Source: Clonostachys chloroleuca
Taxonomy: Eukaryota > Ascomycota > Sordariomycetes > Hypocreales > Bionectriaceae
Direction: 5' to 3'
Assembly: GCA_037952775.1 (NCBI GenBank)
Contig: JBANAY010000003.1
Span: forward strand, 19,778,001-19,842,000
DNA: 64,000 bases
Positions 39,946 through 52,360 of this stretch are shown here, in pieces. The first letter of the stretch is position 1. The number at the start of each line of letters is the position of its first letter. The position numbers and the translations under genes were made by a program. The notes under the pieces were generated by a model that saw only the letters and a program-made list of their open reading frames with translations, was not told the origin of the DNA and made no database searches.

Positions 39946-40620
39946 ATAAGATATACGGAGTAGAGCGTATGTAGATAACTCTCTCTATTACTATAGTAGA
40001 AATCATTAGTATTTATATTCATTAAGTTAATTATTAAAATAAATACAAACACTTTCGTTTTTAAATCTAAACAGATTCTATATAACTCGAATTAACACTG
40101 GGGAAACATGAAAAGCTATGTCACAATCGGCTCCGGTACGACCGGTGACTGTCGTTAATTAATCGTGGGCATTATGCAACTATGGCGTGTTGTTGGTTTA
40201 GAACCCCCGTTGCTACCTGCTTGAGGCGTTTTCACGTGAGTCTAGGCATTGATTACCGCCTCATCTCACACGATCGTCTCGTGTTTCGGATATACACCAT
40301 GTTATAGTGAGGTTATTTCTGCTCAAAGCGAGCATAGATGCCTCTTGGATTATTGCTGGATGTCTGGAAGTGATTGATGTTAGCCCCGGCTTGATTTCAC
40401 GATTACTTTGCCTTTGAAGGAATAGAGAATATTCCTCTTAGTGATGAGATGGCCAGAAAGGCTGGTAGCACTTTTAGGTCAAGACGGTTAGGCCAAGATC
40501 CTGACAGAGCAGCTGAATAATGTGCCTGACTCAGGAATAACAAGACATACCAACCAACATAAAGCCCGTAGTAAAAACTATATATGAGTAATACTTACGT
40601 ACATACCTGACCGGAAGTTC
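39946..40620. other. 3' flank of the chymotrypsin gene, no gene seen
   Basis: The sequence is of mostly normal composition with no open frame of note. RIP-like sequence takes over gradually between about 40600 and 40700 (repeated ACTAAAGTCTAAAACT and GATATCT-containing words). Confidence 0.55.
40038..40043 (+). terminator. Possible polyadenylation signal of the chymotrypsin gene
   Basis: AATAAA occurs 93 bp after the stop codon in an AT-rich 3' flank. Confidence 0.4.
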
Positions 40621-40859
40621 AAAACGGTGACTATTAGGGTGACCATCAATAACAGTAGTAGGTAATAAGGTCCTAATTCTAGGTACTTATAGTAGAAAAA
40701 CTAAAGTCTAAAACTGGGATATCTAGAGAAAAGTAGTAGAAAACCTAGAGACTAAAACTTAGATATCTTAAGGAAATATAGATAAATTTATAGCTAGTAG
40801 AAAAATATATATACTTTTAGAGGCGGTTAGATATCTATAGCTGTAATATAGTATAAGTA

Positions 40860-41880
40860 GATAGGTATTAGTTTCTAAATAAGGAAACTGCTATATATAG
40901 TAAGCCTTCTATATAGAATAAAATTACTCTTAGAATATTATAAGATTATAATCTATTTATAAAACCTAATCTATAAATACTATAAGAGGAAGGAGTAATA
41001 TATAATATACTATATAATAAAAGATTATAGATAATAGCTATAGATAAAAGGAAGTTTCCTAAGAAAATAACTATAAGAGCTTAGATTATTAATTACTTAA
41101 TTAATATATATAGTACTCTACTATATAAAGAGAGACTATAAGTATTAAACTAAGAACTATTAACTATAGCTCTAATTTATAAGATATATAATTTATCTAT
41201 AATAGATTATTCAGATTAAAATATAATCTTCTATCTCTTTAACTATTAATTCTATTAGAATAAATTATTCTTATTAGTAAAAAGATTTTTTTTAGAACTA
41301 TTCTTACTATAGAGAATATATTTTAAGATAAAGAAGATAAAACTTACTCTAACTCTTACTAATTATAGAATATTACTAGTAATAAATCTTAATTAACTTT
41401 ATAATAGATCTCTTTATATATAATAAAAAGAATTTAAAATATTTAATAATTATTATAAATAGATTCTTAAAATATATATAGCTAGAGATAATAATCTCTA
41501 TAGGGGTAGAGAAGTATATAAAATAATTTTAAGATATTTAGTAGAGATTCTATAAATTCCTCTTATAAATTATAAATAATAGAAGTTTAAACTAAATTAG
41601 AGAATTCTAATTAATACTCTATAACCTAATAGGAATAAAATAGCTCCTATTAATTTTATATTATCTTTAAACTAATAGTAGTATAGAAAGAGTAAACTAG
41701 GAGATCTAAGTAGTACTAAGAGTAATAATCTTCTTTTTATAATTAAACCAGTTCTTATATTTATTAACCTATTAATTAGCTTTAAATAATAGAAGCTTAT
41801 TAGTAATAAATATAAACCTATTAAAACTACTAAATAGATTTAATATTAATTTAGTATAGATCTTAATAGAAGAACTTTAG
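40860..41880 (+). mobile_element. Gypsy-type pol fragment (integrase), different family from A-D
   Basis: Reading TAA/TAG as former Gln/Trp codons, the plus strand from about 41200 encodes an integrase. Visible stretches are IDLFIYNKKNLKYLIIII around 41410-41460, then IINNRSLN*IREF near 41560 (from the catalytic S-D-R-G region), ILYYL*TNSSIERVN at about 41660-41700 (from Y-H-P-Q-T...E-R), and later LALNNRSLLVI. The spacing and order fit a retroviral-type integrase core. The fragment runs directly into the LTR at 41881, so it is truncated. Confidence 0.7.
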
Positions 41881-42254
41881 TATTATAAATAAAAACTATC
41901 TTTAGGCTGCAGGAAGTTATATATAAGGTAGATAGTAGTAATCTATCTTAGTAACTAATAAGAATAACTTTACTCTAGAGAAATAAAATCTTAAATAAAG
42001 ATTTTTATAAATACTCTAATAAATATACTATTATATATATATATTTATTTCTATAGTATAATACTCCTTTAGATAATTATTAATAATATTATCTATATAT
42101 TTATTATTATTAGCTTTATAATACTTATATATTAATAGTAACTCTTATTATATAGCTTAAAATAATCTAATTATATTATTTAAAATAACTCTCTAATTAG
42201 TTTAACTCTAATCTACTCTAAATCTAGTTTAGTATAAGTTATTTAACTATTATA
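41881..42254 (+). repeat. 5' LTR of Gypsy C (subfamily 2)
   Basis: It is 374 bp, from TATTATAAATAAA to AACTATTATA. It shares the subfamily-specific 5' part with 35666-36036. Confidence 0.75.
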
Positions 42255-43655
42255 TATTAATAATTCTTATTTAGCTAATTATCTTATCTTAATTACTATA
42301 TAATAATAAAGAAAATATTATAATTACTATAGTTTCTCTAGCTTAGTAATAATACTCTATTATTAATAATCTACTTACTCTATATATTAAAAATACTATA
42401 AATAAAAATAGTAGTAATAGTAATAGTAGTAATAATAATAATTATACTAAAGTTAAGCTTCTATAAGTATAAGTTCTTTAACTTTAGAAATAACTTATAA
42501 TTATATAATAGAATATAGCTATAGCTATTAATTTTATAAAATAATAAGCTATTTAGAATATTAATCTTTAAGCTTAGGCTTAGATTATAATTTAAGAAAA
42601 AAAACTAGAATAATTACTTAAACTATTATTATTTAAGATATTTAATAAAACTTAAAATAAGCTCTAGAGATTTATAATTTAATTTTAAATATATTTTAAC
42701 TATTTCTCTATTACTCTTAATACTAATAAGAAATAAGTTATTTATATCTACTTATAACTTAAGAGAATTATATTTAATTAGTTTAAATCTATTATAAAGA
42801 AATATTTTAATAGATAAAGAAGTTAATAAATTATTAATATTATAATAAGTTTTAACTATTTTATAGAAATTCTCTAATAAACCTTTAGAATTTAAAATAA
42901 AAGATATAAGATAGAGTATAAAATTAATAAACTCTCTTAAAATAAATCTATCTTAACTTTTAGTAATAAATATCTCTAGCTTCTAATAAAAACTAGATAG
43001 AATTAGAAAAACTAAGATTAAAATACTTAGAATAGTTAAAAAGATCTCTTAGAAAGAGAACTCTATAACTACTATAGTTTCTATATTTTTTAGAAAACCT
43101 ATTTTAATCTTTTAGAAAATATTAGAATTAAATAAATATTAAAATTAAAAAACCTTAAGGGAAAATTAATAATAATTATATATATCTTTTAAAACCTTAA
43201 ATAAAAATATAAGAAAATAAGAATTATTCTAGAAAAATATAAATCTCTTACTAAATATAAATATATATTCTATTATACTAATAATTTTATTAAATATAAT
43301 TAGAAAGAATAAAATCAATATATATTTACTAGAGATAAGATTAAAACTAAATATAATAAACTATATACTTATTACTAAAAGAAGATATAAAAATAAAATT
43401 CTAATTAAGATTTTAAAATAATACTTTATAGTAAAAATACTACTAATACTATCTAATACTCTAATAATAAATATAATAATTTAATCTATATAAAAACTAA
43501 TAATATATATAGATATATATAAGAATCTTAAATAATATATTATAATATATAGTATAGAATATATTAAAAAAGTAAAATAAAAAATATTTTTTTTTTATTT
43601 TCTAATAGAAAAATATTTAGAAAATTTAAAAGAATATCTTATTAAATATATATCT
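41881..43655 (+). mobile_element. Ty3/Gypsy relic C: 5' LTR plus gag, truncated
   Basis: The LTR at 41881-42254 is followed by gag with an Asn/Ser microsatellite (about 42410-42435) and sequence collinear with relic A up to about A position 7130. Collinearity stops near 43655, where an inverted Gypsy fragment begins. The LTR belongs to the same subfamily as the one at 35666-36036. Confidence 0.78.
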
Positions 43656-43863
43656 TATTATTATTCTTTTATTAGTTATTTCTAATTAATTAGTATTAAA
43701 AATATATCTAAGAGCTATTCCTATTTCTATATCTATTCTAAGATTTATATTATTTATCTTAGTTCTTATTAGAATAAGTTTCTTATTATATTGGGTTATA
43801 GTATTATTAAAGCTATAACTACTATATCTACTTATTATTATAAATTATTATTTTTTATAGTAA
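43656..43863 (-). mobile_element. Inverted Gypsy pol fragment left of pogo P1
   Basis: The reverse complement matches Gypsy A at about 8218-8420 and the B copy near 25495-25690 (shared TTATTATTATAAATTATTATT and CTATATCTACTT blocks). It ends exactly at the TA in front of pogo P1. It continues the Gypsy D sequence that stops at 49144, but in the opposite orientation. Confidence 0.75.
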
Positions 43864-43865
43864 TA

Positions 43866-46067
43866 TAATCTACTAGTAGTTAGATTAAATTAGTAGTTAG
43901 ATTACTTTTCCTAATTTAATTATTATTAAATACTATAATTTCTACTCTAGATCTTTATATTTTCTATAAATATTTTTTATTTTACTACTATATATTAATA
44001 TAGCTAAAAAAAAATACTTTTCTAAAAATAGCTTATATATACTAAGTTATAGAACTTAATAAGTTAGATAATAATACTATATTTTTTTATCTTTTTCTAC
44101 TCTAACTCTCTCTCTCTCCTTTAATAAGATTACTATAGCTAAGATATTATATCTCTAGATAGATCTTAATTAGGCTTAGCTAAATAACTAGCTTTAAGAT
44201 ATCTTAACTAGATCTGATTAAGATATAGCTTAGCTAGTTTTAAAGATATATTTCTACTATTTTTAATAAAACCTAATTAAAATACTCTTTAATCTCTATT
44301 TTTTAATCTAATTATTTATAATAACTTTAGAATTAAAGCTAGATAACTCTTCTACTATTTTATAAATCTATATATTATAGCCTGTTTTACTATATATATT
44401 ATATTACTAAGTATCTTACTTTTAATAAGATCTCTAACTATAATCTATATAATTTTCTATTTATATTTATTATTTAATATCCCTCTTAGCTATAAGATTT
44501 TATAATTCCTATATATTAAAAGAGCTTTCTTTATATAAGTATAGCTCTTTAGTTCTCTAGTACTTATTTAATTACTTATTTACCTTCTTAAACTTAAATA
44601 TCTTTCCCTTTAGAAATATAAGCTTATATATAACTTACTATATACTCTTTATATTCTATTTAATACTCTTAATAATTAGGTTTAAAGAGTTACTCTAATA
44701 GTATTATACTTATCTCTTAAGATATTTAGATTATAAAATTATCTCTAATAAATTAATTAGAGTTTTTAATTACTAAATAATAAATAGTTTAAAGAATAAC
44801 TCTAATAATATTAATATACTTATTTATATATCTAGTTTTAAAATTATACTCTTTAAATTTAGAAGAATAAATCTAGCTCTTTAGAATACTTCTAATATAT
44901 TTTCTTTAATAAAAGAAATATTAAATACTATTATAAATACTAGAAAGAAATCTTTCTTTATAATATAGATAATCTAAATCTTTATTAAATATTTAATTTA
45001 CTAGTTATATATTTTTTTTAATAAGTTAAAATAACTAATATCTAGTAGCTAGAGTAGATAAAAAGAGTAAGAAGATATATAGAGAGTAATAATATTATTC
45101 TTCTTATAGTATTTCTTAAATTCTATTAAATAGTAACTTTTATAACTATTTAGTATAAAAAGATAATATTTATTTTTAGTTTTAGTTTAAGTATTTTTAT
45201 TAAAGTATTTAATTTAATCTATAGTAATTTTATTTAAGATCTAATTATTTTTATTAATAGAAATCCTCTAATTAAATAATAAATTAAATTCTTAAATTTA
45301 GAATAAAAAGTAATATTAATCTTTTATTACTAGAAATAATAGAATTATCTAGCTAGCTATATTAATTATCTAGATTAAAGAAACTTATTTCTAATTACTA
45401 GATTATATTAATTTAGATCTTACTACTTAATTTAAGTATATAACTATAGTATAAATACTAATCTAGCTTATTAAAAAGCTAGTTTTATTAAAGTTATAGA
45501 TATTCTTATTAAGAATACTATATTTAGCTATTATATTCTATATAAGATTAAATTATAATTAGATAATTTTAGAATCTTTATATAAAGCTTTCTAATAGTT
45601 ATATTTATAAGATAGAATTATTTTAAGTAGTAATTAATATTTAATAAAATAAGTCTAATTAATATTAATATACTCTATATTATAGTTATATAGTAGGAGA
45701 TTAACTATATTTTCTATCTTAATAAGATATAGTAAAAATACTTAAGAATCTAGATTAAAAACCTTCTTAATAATAATCTATTTCTCTAGATTAGTAAGAT
45801 TCTAATTATTATATTAAAAATCAGTTTAAGTAGTTTAACTATATTTCTATTACTATAGTATTATATAGCTAATATTATAGATTAATATAGCTTTTTAAAG
45901 GCTTAATTTTAAATCTTTCTATAAAGCTTAAAGAGCTAAAGTAATTTAAAACTCTTTACTTTATATTTATATATTTTTAAATAAGAAGAAGTAGAAATAA
46001 AATTAGAAAAATAGAAAATTAGAAAAAATAATCTAATTATTAGTTTAATCTAACTACTAGTAGATTA
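43866..46067 (-). mobile_element. pogo/Fot1-type DNA transposon, complete copy P1
   Basis: The element is 2202 bp with terminal inverted repeats (TAATCTACTAGTAG at both ends) and TA at both flanks (43864-43865 and 46068-46069), the target duplication of the Tc1/mariner/pogo group. The minus strand encodes the remains of a DDE transposase. Near 45030-45130 it reads LFNRI*EIL*EEYYYSLYIF and continues into a block equivalent to the pogo motif P-P-H-S-S-H-L-L-Q-P-L-D-V-G. Reading frames are broken by RIP stops, so it is not autonomous. Confidence 0.8.
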
Positions 46068-46069
46068 TA

Positions 46070-49000
46070 TTATTACTAGCTCTATAATACTTATATATTA
46101 ATAGTAACTTATATTATATAGTTTAAAATAATCTAATTATACTACTTAGAATAATATTTTAATTAGTTTAATCCTAATCTACTCTAGATTCTATTTAGTA
46201 TAAGTTAATCTAACTATTATATATTAATAACTTTTATTTAGCTAATTACTTTATCTTAATTACTATATAATAATAAAAAGATATTATAACTACTATAAAC
46301 CCTACTAATATTAATCTTAATTAGTAACCTATTATATCTACTTGTTTACTCTCTATTAATAATATAATAGATAAAAATAGAGATAATAATAGTAGTAGTA
46401 ATAATAATAATAATAATAATAAGATTTAGTTACTCTAAGATCAGATTAATTAACTTTAGGAATATCTAGCTAGTTTTTAGAATAACTAGCTATTATAATT
46501 AATACTATAGGATAGTAAGTTACTATAAATACTACTATTATAGCCTAAGCTATAATTATAGTCTAGAGATATAAACTAAGATAATTATTTAAGTTACTAT
46601 TATTTAAGATATTTAATAAAATCTAGAGTAAGCTCTAGGGATTTATTATATAACTTAGAGGATATTTTAATTATTTTCCTATTACTTTTAATACTAATAT
46701 AACTAAAGTTATATATACTTACTCTTAACTTACTGGAAGTATACTTAAGTAGTTTAAACTTATTATTAGGGAATATCTTAATAGATAAGGAAGTTAATAA
46801 ATAATCTATATTATAACTAGTTTTAACTATTTTAAAGAGATCTTTAGATAAACTTTTAGAATTTAGAATAAAAAGTATAAAGCTAAATATAATATTAATA
46901 AATTTATCTAGACTGGGTTAACTTTAGCTTTTAGTACTAGATATCTCTAACTATTAATTAGAATAGAATAGAACTATAAATAAGTTATATCTTATTACTT
47001 TAATAGATTTAAAGAAGAAGTATAGAAGGAACTATATAAAAAGAATTAACTATTTAGTATTTATAATTATATAATAATAGCTATCTATATTAATAATAAA
47101 TAGTATTAATAGTAAATATAAAGAAAAGAATCTATTTATACTAATACTAGTAAGTTTTAATATAATTTAAAATAAAAAACTATAGCTTTTAGAATATATA
47201 TAGATCCTATAGAGCTAGAAGCTATAGAAAAATAAAAATACTATAACTATAATAAAATAGAGTATATTTTACTATAATACCTAAAGCTTAAAAATGAAAA
47301 GTAAAAAGATTAAAAACCTACTAAGGAAGATAAGAAATAACTAGATATAGTAGAAAAGACTAAAACTAAAATCTTTAGAATAATTAGAAAAACTATTTAG
47401 AAAGTAAACTCTATAATTACTATAGTTTCTAAACTTTCCCTACTATTTATTATATATCTTTAAAAAGATATTAGAACTAGAAAAAAACTAGAACTAGAAA
47501 ATATTAAGGAAGAATTAATAATAATTTTTATAAATTTTCTAAGAACTTAAATAGAAATATAAGTAAGAAGAATAAATTATAAAATATAAACTACTTACTA
47601 AGTATAAATACTTATTTCTCTATAATAATAGGATTATCCCCTATAACCCTATAAAAAAGAAATAATATATATTTATAAAAAAAAGAAATAAAGACTAAAC
47701 TTAATAAACTTTATATCTATTACTAGAAGAGAATATAAGAATAAAACCTAAACTAAGAATTAGAATTAGTAATCTATAGAAGAGGAACTATTAATACTAT
47801 TTAGAATAATAGTAATAGATATAATATATTAATTTATATAAAAACTATAGGAATATAGAACTATTTAATAGAATTATAAATAACTTACTATAATATATAG
47901 TATAAAATATATTAGAAAGATAAAATAATAAATAATTTTTTCTTATTTCTAATAGAAAGAATTCCTATTAAATATAAAGTAATATAAATACTATATTTTA
48001 TATATTAATAATATAGAATAAAACTATATATTATTTTTAAAGAAAACCTAGAAGAATACCCTATTAAATATATATATAAAGAACTTCTAATAGAATTATA
48101 CTAAGAATAGAAGTATAAAATCTATAGAAATAATAAAATTAAATTATAATATAAATAGAAATAAATAGAAATATAAACTATAATTATTTATAATAATAAG
48201 ATTAAATAATATAATAACTAGAACTATAAGATATATCTAAAAGTAAAATAAAAAGTATTAGAATTAGTAAAATATAGTAATAATAATATAAAAACTATTA
48301 AACTATATCTCTAATAATAGTAGCTATAGGAGAAAAAGCTATAAAAATACTATCTAGAAGAATAATTATCCCTAATAATTAGTAAAGAAAGTAATAAAGA
48401 GGAAGAATTAGGAATTACTTTAACTAATAAAAAAGAATAGAATAAGATATACTTAGAAGAAAAGAAACTATAAAAATAAATAATAAAGTTCTAATAATTT
48501 ATTTTAAAACTATAAGTATCTAATATATTTGAAGAAATCTTAAGATAGATATCTAAGAATAATAATAAATAAGAAAAGCTTAAATAATAAATTAATTAAA
48601 TAAAAATAATCTAAACTATTTATAATAGGGCTATAGTATAATATAATATTAATAATAGATTAGAGAACCCTAGAAGCTATTAAAATAGAAATTTTACTCT
48701 ATATTCTTATAGAAATAGAGATTAAAGAGAATTAGCTTATAGTATTTATTAACTATAGAGTATAGGAAAATTATATTTTATTAGTAATAATTAACTAACT
48801 CTACTTATTATAGAAAAAGAAGAAAAAACCCTATATAGTTACTAATATTAAAAGCTTAAAATTTAAGTATAATAATAGAATTATTAACTCTAAAACTAAT
48901 TATTTTATAATTAAAATCTAAGAAAAGAAATTTAATATTATTTATAACTTAGTACTACTAAGAACCTATAAAGTAATATTAGATTTATTATAATTATAAA

Positions 49001-49144
49001 ATATAAACTTATTAATAGATTAGTTTACTAGCTATATAGAGTAGAGGGATACTTTTATAAACTTATATTAAAATTAATAAAAATTAAAATTTTATTAAAT
49101 ATTAAAAAAATAAGATAACTCTTTAATAATTAAAAGTACTAATA
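46070..49144 (+). mobile_element. Ty3/Gypsy relic D: LTR 3' part, gag and protease
   Basis: The left end (46070-46221) is the 3' part of a Gypsy LTR beginning TTATTACTAGCTCTATAAT. Gag follows, with an Asn/Ser microsatellite (46385-46430), then sequence collinear with relic A through the retropepsin region (about 48700-49030). It stops at 49144 exactly where pogo P2 starts. The missing next part of the element is found inverted at 43656-43863 on the far side of P1. Confidence 0.8.
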
Positions 49145-50510
49145 TAATCTACTAATAGTTAGATTAAACTAGTAATTAGATTATTTTTTCTAATTTTCTA
49201 TTTTTCTAATTTTACTTTTATTTCCCCTTATCTAAAAATATATAAATATAGAGTAAAGAGTTTTAAATTATTTTAGCTCTTTAAGTTTTATAAAAAGATT
49301 TAAAATTAAGCCTCTAAAAAACTATATTAATCTATAATATTAGCTATATAATACTATAGTAATAGAAATATAGCTAAACTACTTAAGCTGATTTTTAGTA
49401 TAATAATTAGAATCTTATTAATCTAGAGAAGTAGATTATTATTAAGAGGGTTCTTAATCTAGATTTTTAAATATTTTTACTATATCTTATTAAGATAGAA
49501 GATATAGTTAATCTCCTACTATATAATTATAATATAGAATATATTAGTATTAATTAGACTTCTTATTTTATTAAATACTAATTACTATTTAAAATAATTC
49601 TATTTTATAAATATAACTATTAGAGAGCTTTATATAAAGATCCTAAGATTATCTAATTATAGTTTAATCTTATATAGAATATAGTAGCTAAATATAGTAT
49701 TCTTAGGATATTTATAACTTTAATAAAGCTAGCTTTCTAATAAGCTAGATTAATACTTATACTATAATTATATACTCTAATTAAATAGTAAGATCTAAAT
49801 TAATATAGTCTAATAACTAGAAATAGATTTCTTTAATCTAGATAATTAATATAGCTAGCTAAATAATTCTACTATTTCTAATAATAAAAAATTAATATTA
49901 TTTTTTATTCTAAATCTAAAAATTTAACTTATTATTTAACTAAAGGATTTCTATTAGTAAAAATAGCTAGATCTTAAATAAAATTACTATAGATTAAATT
50001 AAATACTTTAATAAAAGTATTTAAATTAGAACTAAGAATAAATATTATCTTTTTATATTAGATAGCTATAAGAGCTATTACTTAATAGAGTTTAAGGAAT
50101 ATTATAAAGAGAATAATATTATTATTCTTTATATACCTTCTTACTCTTTTTATCTATTCTAACTACTAGATATTAGCTATTTTAGTTTATTAAAAAAATA
50201 TATAGCTAGTAAATTAAATATCTAATAAAGATCCAGATTATTTATATTATAAAGAAAGACTTCTTTCTAGTATTTATAATAGTATTTAATACTTTTTTTA
50301 CTAAAGAGAATATACTAGAAGTATTCTAAGAAGCTAAACTTATCTCTCTAAATCTAAAGAGTATAATTTTAAAGCTAGATATATAAATAAATATATTAAT
50401 ATTATTAAAATTATTCTTTAAAATATCTATTACTTAGTAGTTAAAAACTCTAACTAATCTATTAGAGATAACTTTATAATCTGAATATCTTAAGAGATAA
50501 GTATAATACT
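49145..50510 (+). mobile_element. pogo/Fot1-type DNA transposon copy P2, 3' truncated
   Basis: It starts with the terminal repeat after TA (49143-49144) and is the reverse-orientation counterpart of P1 for 1366 bp. The plus strand carries the DDE transposase remains, for example LTYYLTKGFLLVKIARS near 49925-49975. A block at 50090-50215 (RIILLFFIYLLTLFIYSNY and on) corresponds to N-x-I-x-L-x-x-P-P-H-S-S-H. It is cut at 50510 by the start of a Copia 2 LTR. Confidence 0.78.
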
Positions 50511-51375
50511 TGTTGAATTAAGAGACTATAGCTACTATAAGTTAGTGGCCGTATCGCTATAAGTTAGCGGTTACAACTACTAACCTCTAGCGGTCGCAAC
50601 CACTAACTGTTAGCGATCGCTATCCCCTGTAACAGCTAGCTAATAGCGATTGAGACCGCTATCCGATAGCGATTACGATCACTAGCTAATAGCGGTTGCA
50701 GCCACTGTAGGTTAGTGGCTACAGGCCGCTATGACCGCTACAGCTTAGCGGGCTCCAGTTCCCCTTTAGGGCTAGGAGCGTCAGCAGTATTATTTATAGG
50801 TTATTAGGCTATAATAGCCTAAATAAAGGTCTAGAAAATTTAAGAAAAAAATCTGAGTAACTTCTAGTAGCCTAACCTATATCTAAGCTACCCTATAACT
50901 AATCTACCCTAGACTAGACCTTAGATCTTAGATATCTTCTTTAGCTTTAAAGATAAGATATCTAATATCTATATTTAACTAATTAGCTTAACTAGCTCTT
51001 TTAGATAAAAGTAGATCTTAAAAAGATTATATATATCTATTTTATAGTTTAGTAGTTATAAGTTAATTTTTTAGATTTCCTATAGTAATAAATTTTATAG
51101 AAAATTAAAAGTAGCTTAGGAAGCTGCTATAGTAGGTTTTAGAGTAGTTTTTAGTTAGTAGATCTATAAGAGAAATTAGTATATTTTTTTAATTTCTCTT
51201 ACTAAAATAAGATTCTTTTATACTATAAAATATACTATAAACTGACTTTCTAATATAAAATTTAACTAAGTTATAGAGGAGTATTTACTATAAGTTAGAA
51301 GCTAAATTTTCTGCTGCTGCTAGTTATAGCAGTCTTAATATCTAATATACCTTGTAGGCTACTGTAATTTCAATA
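50511..51375 (+). repeat. Copia 2-type LTR (solo or displaced)
   Basis: This 865-bp segment starts TGTTGAATTAAGAGACTATAG and ends ATTTCAATA. It is homologous to 29024-29932 in inverted orientation. No Copia 2 body adjoins it. The left neighbour is pogo P2 and the right neighbour a Gypsy-type integrase fossil, so it is a solo LTR or marks a rearrangement. Its core (50520-50850) keeps high GC and the 23-bp repeats. Confidence 0.75.
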
Positions 51376-52360
51376 AGTATTACTAATATACTATATTATA
51401 CTATTTAACCTAGTAACTATCTAGAGATCTTAACCCTATTCTATTAGAATTTAAACTCTATTTAATCTAAATAATAGATTTTATTATCAGATTACTATTA
51501 ATATCTATAGTAGATAATATATTTAAAAGACTAGATTTTAAAGAATATAATATACTATTAATAATTACTTATAAGTTATTAAAAAAGTATATCTTAATAC
51601 CTAGCTATAATAAGTATATAGTAGAGAACTGGGTTATAAATATTCTTAAATTCTGAATACTAGCTAACTAGGGACTACTAAAAGTTATTATATCTGATTA
51701 TAATAGGAAGTAGATAGGTAACTTTTAGTAAGTAATATTTAAAGCTCTCTAAATAAGATTAATTTAGATAATATCTTAATACTTACTGGGTAATAGTTAA
51801 GTAGAGTTAATAAATTAAATTATTAAGATAGTAATATACTATAGTTTCTCTATTAATCTAGATCCCTATTAGTTATTAATACTTCTAGCTATCTAATTAT
51901 TATTAAATAATACTTTTATTATAATATATAATACTATACTAAATAAGGTTATAATAGGTTTTTAATTATAAACTCTATTAATAATCTTATATAAGAAATT
52001 AGATAGTTAATATAATAAAGAAATATACTTTTCTATTCTCTATAAAGCTAGATAGTAAGAAGCTAAAATAGCTACTGATTTTATAGCTATATAATATAAG
52101 ATACTGTTTAATACTAGATATTAGTAAATTAAGTTTAGTAAAAACTAGTAGGTATATTTATATCTCTATTATAGATATATTATCCTAGGGTAAATATATA
52201 AATTCAGCTAGTATTAAGTTAGTTTTTTTTAAAATTCTATAAAAAGTTAATCCCTAAGTATATAAGTTAGATTTATTAGAATATTAGAAAATATATTCTA
52301 TTATTTTAATCCTTTAATTAGAAGAGGTATTATAGAGAGTAGATCTATTTAATAAACTAT
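51376..52360 (+). mobile_element. Retroviral-type integrase fossil (Gypsy group, third family)
   Basis: From about 51684 the plus strand reads VIISDYNRK*IGNF**VIFK, then a mutated S-Y-H-P-like stretch (IIS*YLLGNS) and VELIN (from V-E-R-x-N). The catalytic Asp (about 51697) and Glu (about 51804) are about 35 residues apart, as in the D-D-35-E core. Further on, PY*LLILLAI*LLLNNTF and a C-terminal tail reach about 52350. Stops are RIP-type. The first catalytic Asp and the LTRs of this family are not identified. Confidence 0.72.
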
